64,000 nt of DNA from Streptomyces sp. NBC_01198 (GTDB lineage Bacteria; Actinomycetota; Actinomycetes; Streptomycetales; Streptomycetaceae): the NCBI RefSeq assembly GCF_036010485.1, contig NZ_CP108568.1, positions 6,494,001 to 6,558,000 of the forward strand, in the 5' to 3' direction. The notes beneath the pieces are model-generated. The model saw only the letters and a program-made list of their open reading frames with translations, had not been told where the DNA came from and did no database searches. Shown here piece by piece: positions 14,453 through 21,933 of this stretch. Position numbers and translations under genes: made by a program. The first letter of the stretch is position 1, and each line of letters opens with the position of its first letter.

Positions 14453-16096
14453 ATGAGCCTGGAGATCATCGTCGTCCTGCTGGCCGCCGTGCTGCTGCTG
14501 ACGTGGCTCGCCCGGACGTTGAAGATGACGGAACCGGTCGTCCTGCTCCTGGGGGGCGTCCTGCTGGGGCTCATCCCGCAGTTCCGGGGGATCCATCTGC
14601 CCGCAGAGCTGGTGCTGCTGATCTTCCTGCCGCCCCTTCTCTACGTGGAGTCGCTGTCGATCTCCCTGCGGCAGATCGTGCAGAATCTCCGGGTCATCGT
14701 CATCCTGTCGGTCGGTCTCGTGCTGGTGACCGCGTTCACGGTCGCCGCCGTCGCCCACGCGTTCGGGATGGCCTGGCCGGTGGCGTTCGTGCTGGGCGGG
14801 GTGCTCGCTCCCACGGACGCCACGGCGGTGAACGGCGTGTCGCGTGGACTGCCCCGCAGGGCGCTGACGACCCTGAAGGCCGAGAGCCTGATCAACGACG
14901 GCACGGCGCTGGTCATCTACGCCCTCGCCGTCGACACCGCCGCCTCGTCCGGGGAGTTCGACTGGGGCTACGCCGTGGGGCGCTTCTTCGGCAGTTACGC
15001 CGGGGGCATCGCCATCGGCGCGGCGGTCGGGTGGCTGGTGATCCTGCTGCGGCGCCGGGTCCGCGACACCGAGATCGAGCGCGGGCTGAGCGTCTTCACG
15101 CCCTTCGCCGCCTACCTGCCCGCCGAGGCGGCCGACGTGTCCGGGGTCCTCGCGGTCGTGGTGGCCGGGCTGATGGTCAGCTGGGCGAGCCCGCTGCTGA
15201 TCAGTGCCAGGAGCCGCGTTCCCACGATGGCCTTCTGGCGCGTGACCACCTTCCTGCTCAACGGGATCCTCTTCGTCCTGGTCGGTGTGCAACTCCCGGA
15301 CGCCGTCGGAGGGCTGAAGTCCTTCCGGGCGGGGGAGGCGGTCGCGCTGATGGCGGCGGTGAGCGCGACGGTGATCCTCACGCGGATCCTGTACGTCAAC
15401 GCGTCGCCGTACGCGATCCGGCTGCTGGACCGGCGCCCTCAGCAACGAAGAAGGCGCATGACCTTCCGGCAGCGCATCCCCGGCTCGTGGGGAGGTGTCC
15501 GTGGCGCCATCTCGCTCGCGGCGGCCCTCGCGGTTCCGCTCCACACGCACAGCGGCGCCCGGTTCCCTGACCGGGACGTCATCGTCTTCGTGACCGCGGG
15601 GGTCATCGCCGTCACGCTCGTGGTGCAGGGCCAGACCATGCCATGGGCGATCCGCCTCGCCCGCTTTCCCGTCGACGCCGACGAAGGCGAGGAAGAGGTC
15701 CTCGCCCGCCGCAGTATCGATCAGCGGGCGCTGTCCGACCTCCCCGCCCACGCGGCGCGGCTCGACTCCCCCCGGGAGCTCACCGAGCAGTTGGCGGGCG
15801 AGCTGAAGGACCACTCGCGGAATCTGCGGCGCGGCGGCTTCTTCGCCACCTACCGGGTGGAGTACCACCTGCGCCGAGCCCTTCTCGACAGCAAACGTGT
15901 CGCCCTGGTGGAGCTGCGGAACGCCCGGGAGATCGACGACGAGGTGCTGCGCCGGGTGCAGGAGACCCTCGACGGTGAGGAGACCCGGCTGGAGCTGGCC
16001 AAGAGGGCCGCCCACATCAGCGACGCCGCCTACCGGCGGGCCCATGAGGCTCCCGCGACCGGCGAGTCCCCCCACCCGGCCGATCCGGAGGGGTGA
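14453..16096 (+). CDS. Na+/H+ antiporter, CPA1 (NhaP/YjcE-like) family
   Basis: A 547-residue membrane protein (ATG 14453; GTG 14450 is directly upstream). About 12 hydrophobic segments cover residues 1-400. Transport-site motifs are GVLAPTDATAV, AESLINDGTALV (the Asn-Asp pair that binds the cation) and SWGGVRGAISLAAALA. The last ~140 residues are a charged cytoplasmic tail with EEVLARRS and helical regulatory-looking sequence. It exchanges Na+ or K+ for H+ in pH and salt homeostasis. It is a single gene without a visible RBS of note. Confidence 0.9.
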   Translation: MSLEIIVVLLAAVLLLTWLARTLKMTEPVVLLLGGVLLGLIPQFRGIHLPAELVLLIFLPPLLYVESLSISLRQIVQNLRVIVILSVGLVLVTAFTVAAVAHAFGMAWPVAFVLGGVLAPTDATAVNGVSRGLPRRALTTLKAESLINDGTALVIYALAVDTAASSGEFDWGYAVGRFFGSYAGGIAIGAAVGWLVILLRRRVRDTEIERGLSVFTPFAAYLPAEAADVSGVLAVVVAGLMVSWASPLLISARSRVPTMAFWRVTTFLLNGILFVLVGVQLPDAVGGLKSFRAGEAVALMAAVSATVILTRILYVNASPYAIRLLDRRPQQRRRRMTFRQRIPGSWGGVRGAISLAAALAVPLHTHSGARFPDRDVIVFVTAGVIAVTLVVQGQTMPWAIRLARFPVDADEGEEEVLARRSIDQRALSDLPAHAARLDSPRELTEQLAGELKDHSRNLRRGGFFATYRVEYHLRRALLDSKRVALVELRNAREIDDEVLRRVQETLDGEETRLELAKRAAHISDAAYRRAHEAPATGESPHPADPEG

Positions 16097-16232
16097 GCCG
16101 GGCCGGCCGCCGGGTCGGATGCGGGACCTCCACGGAAGTGGGAGGGTGACGAGGGGCGGGAGTTTCTGTCTGCTGCGCGCGTCCACCGCAGGGGTTCCGG
16201 GGGTTACCCGCCGGGACGGGATCGAGGAACCG

Positions 16233-16886
16233 ATGACCGCCGACGCCATGCCCTACCCTCCCGGGGAGACGGCCCTGCTGCTCGTCGACCCGTACAACGA
16301 CTTCCTTTCCGACGGGGGGAAGATGTGGCCGCGGGCCAGGGAAGTCGCAGAAGGCGTCCACCTGCTCGACCATATGCGCGCCGCCCTGGCCGCCGCGCGT
16401 GGCCAGGGCTGCCACGTCTTCATCGTGCCGCACCACCAGTGGGCCCAGTGCGACTATCTGAGCTGGGAGTATCTGTCCCCGACGCAGCAGAACGCCATGA
16501 GGGACCAGACGTTCGCGCAGGGCAGTTGGGGAGCAGAATGGCACCCGGACTTCCAGCCGCGAGAGGGCGAGATCGTCATTCGCCAGCACTGGTCGTCGAG
16601 CGGCTTCGCCAACACCGACCTGGATCTGATGCTCAAGCAGCACCGGGTCCGCAGAATCGTGCTCATCGGGATGAAGGCGAATACGTGCGTGGACACCACC
16701 GCGCGTTTCGGGCAGGAACTGGGATATCACGTGACGCTCCTGAGCGACGCCATCGGTGCCTTCACCTGGGAGGAGATGGCGGCGACCTTCGACATCAACG
16801 CGCCGCAGTACGCCCACGCGGTCCTCACCACCGAGGAGTTCGTCACTCTGCTGGAAGCGCCGCCACCGGGGCCGGCGTCCCCCTGA
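16233..16886 (+). CDS. Isochorismatase-like cysteine hydrolase
   Basis: A 217-residue protein with ATG 16233 and GAGGAA 6 bases upstream. It has the family core: VDPYNDF with the catalytic Asp (~residue 19), and GMKANTCVDTTARFGQELGYHVTLLSD with the nucleophile Cys (shown in two stretches, ~residues 150-176). The usual lysine of the D-K-C triad should lie in VIRQHWSSSGF, where no Lys is present; the SSGFANTDLD context belongs to a YwoC-like subgroup that I think also differs here. It likely cleaves an amide or ether bond of a small molecule; substrate unknown. Confidence 0.82.
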   Translation: MTADAMPYPPGETALLLVDPYNDFLSDGGKMWPRAREVAEGVHLLDHMRAALAAARGQGCHVFIVPHHQWAQCDYLSWEYLSPTQQNAMRDQTFAQGSWGAEWHPDFQPREGEIVIRQHWSSSGFANTDLDLMLKQHRVRRIVLIGMKANTCVDTTARFGQELGYHVTLLSDAIGAFTWEEMAATFDINAPQYAHAVLTTEEFVTLLEAPPPGPASP

Positions 16887-17011
16887 CGGGGCGGGCGGCG
16901 AGCAGCGGGCCTGCTGCGGGCCCCTGATGGGTGCCCCCTGTCAGGGGGAATTCCGGCGGCGCCGCGAGGGGGTCCGCCGCTGGCCCCGCGCGGGGAATCT
17001 ACGGTCGGCTG

Positions 17012-17836
17012 ATGAGCAACGACGCGCAGTTCCAGGTGCACGAGGTGTCACCGTCGTACTGGCAGGTGACCTTCGCCAACGGGGAGATCAACCTCTACGA
17101 CGTCGACAGCGTGGAGCAGCTGGCCGACCTGCTGACGCGGATCGAGCAGGCACCTGATCTCACCGTGGTGGTGTTCCGGAGTGCCAACCCCGACTTCTTC
17201 ATGGCGCACTGGGACATGCTCTCCGACCAGGACCGGGTGGCCGCCATGCAGCCGGGTCCCACCGGACTGCACCCTTACGCCGACAACCTGGTCCGCCTGA
17301 GCCGGGTGCCCGCGGTGACGGTCGCGTCGATCGACGGGCGCGCCCGGGGCGCGGGCAGCGAGTTCGTGCTCGCCACCGACATCAGGTTCGCCGGTCCCGG
17401 GGCGGTGCTCGGGCAGTTCGAGGTGGCCACCGGGTCCATCCCCGGGGGCAACCCGATGGGGCGGCTGGCCCGGCTGGTGGGCCGCGGGCGCGCCATGGAG
17501 ATCCTGCTCGGGGCCGACGACTTCCCGGCCGAGCTGGCTGCCGCCTACGGGTACGTCAACCGGGTCCTGCGGGCCGGCGAGCTCGACGGCTTCGTGGACG
17601 CCTTCGCCCGCCGGATCGCGGGCTTCGACAAGGTGGCGGTGGCCGGCGTGAAGGCCCTGGTCGACGCCGGGGCGGCCATTCCCGACGAGGAGGCGGCGGC
17701 CAGCCTGGCGAGCTTCTTCCGCACCTCCGGCCGCCCGGAGAACGCCGACCGGGTGCGCCGCCTGTTCGACCGCGGCCTGCAGCGGCCGGACGGCGCGGAA
17801 CTCGACCTCGGCCGGCAGGTCGCCGAGCAGTCCTGA
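17012..17836 (+). CDS. Enoyl-CoA hydratase/isomerase-like (crotonase) protein
   Basis: 274 residues from ATG 17012. Crotonase-fold landmarks are VVVFRSANPDFFMAHWDM, the oxyanion-hole segment ASIDGRARGAGSEFVLATDI (~residues 105-124) and the second segment QFEVATGSIPGGNPMGRLAR. The catalytic Glu pair of true hydratases is not obvious (Gly-Ser where one Glu often sits), so it may be an isomerase, a hydrolase or a non-CoA relative. The C-terminal helices include VKALVDAG. It converges on the following minus-strand signalling gene with a 26-base gap. Confidence 0.8.
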   Translation: MSNDAQFQVHEVSPSYWQVTFANGEINLYDVDSVEQLADLLTRIEQAPDLTVVVFRSANPDFFMAHWDMLSDQDRVAAMQPGPTGLHPYADNLVRLSRVPAVTVASIDGRARGAGSEFVLATDIRFAGPGAVLGQFEVATGSIPGGNPMGRLARLVGRGRAMEILLGADDFPAELAAAYGYVNRVLRAGELDGFVDAFARRIAGFDKVAVAGVKALVDAGAAIPDEEAAASLASFFRTSGRPENADRVRRLFDRGLQRPDGAELDLGRQVAEQS

Positions 17837-17862
17837 GCATGCCGCCGACCCCGGGGGGCCGG

Positions 17863-20151
17863 CTACGCGCGGCTCCCCGCGGGCAGCTCGGCCCACACCG
17901 TCTTTCCCCCCGGGTGATAGCGGGCACCCCAGCGGTCCGCGAGGGTCGCCAGGATGAACAGCCCCCTGCCGGTCTCGTCGATGGTCCGGGCGTGCTGCAC
18001 GTGCGGAGCGCTGGTCGCCCCGTCGCTGACCTCGCAGGTCAGCGTCGTCCCGAGGATGAGCCGCAGCCGCAGCGGAGCGTCGCCGTAGCGGACGGCGTTC
18101 CCGACGAGCTCGCTGACGATGAGTTCTGTGGTGTACCTCGTCTCCTCGTCCACCCCCCACAGCTCCAGCTGGCGGCGGGCCGCCTCCCGGGCGATCGGCG
18201 CCGCCCCGGGGTCCGCGGGCAGGTCGCGGGTCAGCACGTGGTCGTGGGGCAGCGCCGCCGTCCGCGCGAGGAGCAGCAGCGGCTCGCCGGGGCCGTCGCC
18301 GATCCCGAGCGCGGCGGCGACGCTGTCGCACACGTCCTGCAGCGACCGCTCACGGACTGCGTCCAGGAGCGGGCGCAGCGGGCCGGTGGGCGCCGTCACC
18401 TCGTCGGCGATGTCGGCCGTGCCGATGGCCAGGACGCTGCCCTCCGGGAGGTCGACGGTCGCCGCGGGGAACGGCGCCTCGCCCGGTCCGGCCAGCGGCG
18501 GCCCCGCCGTGACGGGCAGGCCGGCTGAGGTGCCGTCGGGCAGGATGCTCAGCGGTTCGGGGACGCCGGCGCAGGCGACCGTGCAGGTGAGGTCGACCGG
18601 GTCGTAGATCGCCACCGTGCAGTTGGCGGTCAGTGGCTCGTGGTCCGGGAGATCGGAGGGGGCGTATCCGGCGGCCAGCCGGGTCGCGGTGTCGTTGAGG
18701 CGGGCCAGCAGCTCGTCGGGCCGCAGGTCCAGTGCGGTGAGGGTGTGGACGGCCGTGCGCAGCAAGCCCATGGTGATCGCCGCGGTGATGCCCTCGCCGG
18801 CCACGTCACCGACGATCAGCGCGGTGCGCGCACCGGGCAGCGGGATCGCGTCGAACCAGGCCCCGCCGCCCTCGGGCCTGGGCAGGTGGACGTGCGCGAG
18901 TTCCAGCCCTGTCCGCTCGGCCGGCTCCTGGGAGAGCAGGCGGCGCTGGACGGTCTGGGCGACGACCCACTCGCGCATGTAACGGGTGACGTTGTCGATG
19001 CACAGCGCGGCGTGCGCGCACACCCCGGTCGCCACCATGAGGTCGGCTTCCTCGAAGGCCTCGCGCCCCGCGTCGCGGTAGAAGCTGACCACCCCCAGAG
19101 CCAGGCCCTGCACGACCAGCGGCGCCACGATCAGGGAGTGGGCGCCGCACCGCCTGATGACCTCGGCGCGGGCCGGATCCGCGGCCAGCCAGGGGGTGTC
19201 GTCGCCGATCGCCAGCAGGCGCGGCCGCAGGTCCGCGAGCACCTCGGAGAAGGGCGTGCCGGCCGGCATCGGGTGCACCTCCCCGGTCGCGTGGGCCGGG
19301 GCCGGGCCCGCGAAGGCCGCCCGCCGCAGGGGGATGTCCGGCTGGACGGGGACCGAGGGCGGCTCGTCGCCGCGGACGATGTCCTCGATCACCTCGATGA
19401 CGGCGCTGCTCGCGAACGCCGGCACCAGCGCTTCCGCCAGCTCCCGGCAGACCGCCCCCAGGTTCCGCCGGTGCCCCACCCGCGCGCGGACGTTGTCCAG
19501 CAGGGTCAGCCGGGCCTGGGCCTTCTCGCGCTCGGTGACGTCGGCCTCGGACGCGACCAGACCGGCCACCTCGCCGTCGGGGCCCTCAAGACGGAAGTAC
19601 GACACCGAGTGCGTACGCCGCCCGGGCTTGCCCGGCACCCGCAGGCCGCGGACGAGCCGGTTCACCAGCGGCTGCCCGCTGCGCAGCACCTCGTGCGCGA
19701 CCGCGGACTCCTCCTCGGACCCCTCACGCTCGAACAGCTCGGTGAAACGCCGGCCCGCCAGATGCCCGGCCGGCAGGTCACCGGGCACGTGCCGGTCGGC
19801 GCCCGTACCCACCACGCGCAGCTGGTCGTCGAGGACGTGCAGGCCCACCGGGGACGGCGCGAACAGCGCCCGCAGGATCGCCGCGTCCCGCCCCGGCATG
19901 TCGTCCCCGGCCGCGAGCACCCGCCAGACCACGGAGGAGCCCCGGAGCACCGGCCTGACCAGTGCCGCGGTGGCCGCGGGGAAACCTGCCCTGCGCACCT
20001 CGTCGTCGGCGGCGACCTCCGGGAGGAGCGCGGTCACCTGCCGGCCGACGGCGTCCTCGGCGGAACACCCGAGCAGTTCCTCGGCCGGACGCCCGCACTC
20101 GATCACCCGGCCGGCCTCGTCGATGAGAACCAGCACGTCACCGCCGGTCAT
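17863..20151 (-). CDS. PAS-GAF-PP2C(SpoIIE-like)-HATPase regulator with degenerate phosphatase site
   Basis: 762 residues from ATG 20151 (GGAGG nine bases upstream). Order: PAS (~5-95), second PAS (~100-215), GAF (~235-390), PP2C/SpoIIE-like (~400-620), RsbW-type HATPase (~640-760). The kinase part is intact (ELIVSELVGNAVRYGDAP, DETGRGLFIL). In the phosphatase, only GDVAGEG keeps its Asp. The canonical GGDW is GGGAW, the TDG motif reads GTADIAD, and the final Asp-Asp is Gly-Glu (GPGEPLLLLAR). So metal binding and phosphatase activity are doubtful while the anti-sigma-kinase-type domain looks functional. Such proteins tune partner-switching of alternative sigma factors in Streptomyces. Confidence 0.85.
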   Translation of the reverse strand: MTGGDVLVLIDEAGRVIECGRPAEELLGCSAEDAVGRQVTALLPEVAADDEVRRAGFPAATAALVRPVLRGSSVVWRVLAAGDDMPGRDAAILRALFAPSPVGLHVLDDQLRVVGTGADRHVPGDLPAGHLAGRRFTELFEREGSEEESAVAHEVLRSGQPLVNRLVRGLRVPGKPGRRTHSVSYFRLEGPDGEVAGLVASEADVTEREKAQARLTLLDNVRARVGHRRNLGAVCRELAEALVPAFASSAVIEVIEDIVRGDEPPSVPVQPDIPLRRAAFAGPAPAHATGEVHPMPAGTPFSEVLADLRPRLLAIGDDTPWLAADPARAEVIRRCGAHSLIVAPLVVQGLALGVVSFYRDAGREAFEEADLMVATGVCAHAALCIDNVTRYMREWVVAQTVQRRLLSQEPAERTGLELAHVHLPRPEGGGAWFDAIPLPGARTALIVGDVAGEGITAAITMGLLRTAVHTLTALDLRPDELLARLNDTATRLAAGYAPSDLPDHEPLTANCTVAIYDPVDLTCTVACAGVPEPLSILPDGTSAGLPVTAGPPLAGPGEAPFPAATVDLPEGSVLAIGTADIADEVTAPTGPLRPLLDAVRERSLQDVCDSVAAALGIGDGPGEPLLLLARTAALPHDHVLTRDLPADPGAAPIAREAARRQLELWGVDEETRYTTELIVSELVGNAVRYGDAPLRLRLILGTTLTCEVSDGATSAPHVQHARTIDETGRGLFILATLADRWGARYHPGGKTVWAELPAGSRA

Positions 20152-20290
20152 GCGCACGCACCTCCGCCACCATCCCTGCCCGCCGCCGACCGGCGCCAGG
20201 CCCGTCCGCCGCAGACCTGCACCGATCGGCCCAGCGGGCGGCAGCCGGGTGAGGTGTCACCGCGGGGCCGGCGGTGCGCCCGCGGACGGC

Positions 20291-20440
20291 TCACGAGGCG
20301 GTCGGGGCGCCCTTGCGTTCCAGCGCGGTGAGCGTGACGCCGGGCGCGATCCGGTGCTCGCCGGTGGGGGTGAAGCCACGTCGGCGGTAGAGGGCGAGGG
20401 CGGGGTGGTCGGCGGTCCCGGTGGAGACCACGGTCAGGCC
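20291..20440 (-). pseudogene. GNAT acetyltransferase C-terminal scrap
   Basis: Immediately after the terpene synthase stop, another minus-strand frame reads GLTVVSTGTADHPALALYRR and then RGFTPTGEHRIAPGVTLTAL, ending ERKGAPTAS. This is the last strand-helix-strand of a GNAT protein (ALYRRRGF is the typical segment after the acetyl-CoA site). Nothing upstream in this frame belongs to a GNAT domain, and the acetyl-CoA-binding loop is missing. It is a relic of a gene replaced by, or fused against, the terpene synthase locus. Confidence 0.55.
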
Positions 20441-21597
20441 GCCCCGGTCCGGTGCGGCGGCGCCGCCGCGTCCAGGGCCGTCGTGAGCCGGCTCCAGGGG
20501 CGCCGCCGTCCGTCGCTCACCGCCGCGACGCCGGTCTCGTCGTAGCGGGAGGTCGCCAGCGACCAGGTCAGGTTGCCCGCCATCAGATGGCGCATCCCGT
20601 CCACGTAGTGGTCGACGTGCTCGCGCGTCTGCCGGGGGACGCCGCGCTCGGCGAGCGTGCCGGGCAGGGCGGCGGCCAGCCGGGCGAAGCGGGCGGTGCG
20701 CGCGTTGGCGAGCGCGCTGATGTGCTCGACCGACTCCTCGACGGTGCAGCCCTTGTGGGCGCCGTGGACGACGACGCTGTTGTTGACGTCGCCGGCCGCC
20801 AGCTCCTTGACCAGCGAGATGATGTCGTTGACGAAGATCACCACGTCGCCGGTGATCTCCCGCATCTCCCGCAGGGCGGGGGAGTCGTGCAGGTCGTCGG
20901 GCAGCGCGTAGCCGCCGCACCGCTCGGTGAAGTCCAGACACGGCCGCACCCCGATGGACTCCCGCCGGATCTCCAGGAACTGATCGAGCGTCGGCAGCCG
21001 GTCGGCGTTGCGGTGGTGGGCCTCTCCCTCGTGCGCGGCCAGATACGCCCGCCAGTGCGCGCGGAACCGCAGCCGCCAGCTGCCCGGGGTGCCGGTGGTG
21101 GACCGTAGCCAGATGTCCCGGAAGCCGCGCACCAGCGGGGTGCCGGCCGCCTCCGACGACAGCGCCTCCTCGGCTCCGGGCGCCGGTAACTCCTCCTCCG
21201 CGCCCGGCAGCGGGCCGGCGCCGTCCAGCGTCATCGTGGCGGCCAGGGCGTCCACCACCCGCCGTATCTCCGCGGGGCGCGTGCCGAGGCCCCCGTCGAA
21301 CTGGTCGTCGAAGATGAAGAACCAGGCGTTGAAGTCGGCGGCCAGCTCCAGGTCGGGCGCGGTGGCGTCGGGGTAGAAGTACGCCATCAGCCGCTCCAGC
21401 CGCAGGGCGTCGTATTCGGCTGCCGCGACGTCCCCGGTGAGCAGGCCCATGGCCTGCACCCACTGCAGGGTGTGCTGCCTGGCCCGCTCGGCGTGCAGGT
21501 TCAGCCGGGCCGGGAAGGGGATCCTGACGGCTGCGGCACGCCGGGTGGGGTCGTAGCGGCCGGAGCGTACGGGGCCGGAAGCGGTCTCGTCTGACAT
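20434..21597 (-). CDS. Class I terpene synthase (sesquiterpene-cyclase-like), TTA-containing
   Basis: 387 residues from ATG 21597. Metal-binding motifs are both present: the aspartate-rich D97-D98-Q-F-D101 within FFIFDDQFDGG, and the NSE motif N257-D258-I-I-S261-x3-E265 in NDIISLVKE. Tyr and Arg effector residues are plausible near RPCLDFTERCGGY. Bacterial enzymes of this type cyclise farnesyl (occasionally geranyl) diphosphate with three Mg2+; the product cannot be predicted. Codon 137 is TTA (21187-21189), so expression should depend on bldA. No P450 or prenyl transferase is next to it; a LAL regulator is divergent. Confidence 0.88.
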   Translation of the reverse strand: MSDETASGPVRSGRYDPTRRAAAVRIPFPARLNLHAERARQHTLQWVQAMGLLTGDVAAAEYDALRLERLMAYFYPDATAPDLELAADFNAWFFIFDDQFDGGLGTRPAEIRRVVDALAATMTLDGAGPLPGAEEELPAPGAEEALSSEAAGTPLVRGFRDIWLRSTTGTPGSWRLRFRAHWRAYLAAHEGEAHHRNADRLPTLDQFLEIRRESIGVRPCLDFTERCGGYALPDDLHDSPALREMREITGDVVIFVNDIISLVKELAAGDVNNSVVVHGAHKGCTVEESVEHISALANARTARFARLAAALPGTLAERGVPRQTREHVDHYVDGMRHLMAGNLTWSLATSRYDETGVAAVSDGRRRPWSRLTTALDAAAPPHRTGAA

Positions 21598-21869
21598 TCG
21601 CCCTCCAGGTGCCGTGAAGCGCCCGGCCGCCTGCCGCGGTTCGGGCCCGAAGTGTGCTGAGTGCCGTGGGGAGAGCGTAGGGGTAGCGCGGCCGGCGAAA
21701 CCGGGCCGGAGGGGTGGTGCAGGGTGCGCGCCCGGCGCACTCGACGAGCCGCGCACGCTCCCTGTTCGACCCGGGCCGCGGGAGGTTAGCGGACCCGGCG
21801 CCCGCCGCGGAGGAAGCCGGCCAGGACGCGGCGAAGAAGGCCCGCAGTGGACTGCATATCGTGCGCGCG

Positions 21870-21887
21870 TGCGTACGCTGTGCGTAC
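21870..21887. promoter_or_regulatory. 11-bp-spaced direct repeat upstream of the LAL regulator
   Basis: TGCGTAC occurs at 21870-21876 and again at 21881-21887, start-to-start 11 bases, about one helical turn, 47-64 bases before ATG 21934. It lies in the 336-base gap shared with the terpene synthase, which otherwise shows no gene. Such spacing is typical for activators binding one face of DNA. Suggestive only. Confidence 0.35.
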
Positions 21888-21933
21888 CCGGTGGACGGGT
21901 GAACGGGGACACCGCACCTTCGAGGGAACTGAG

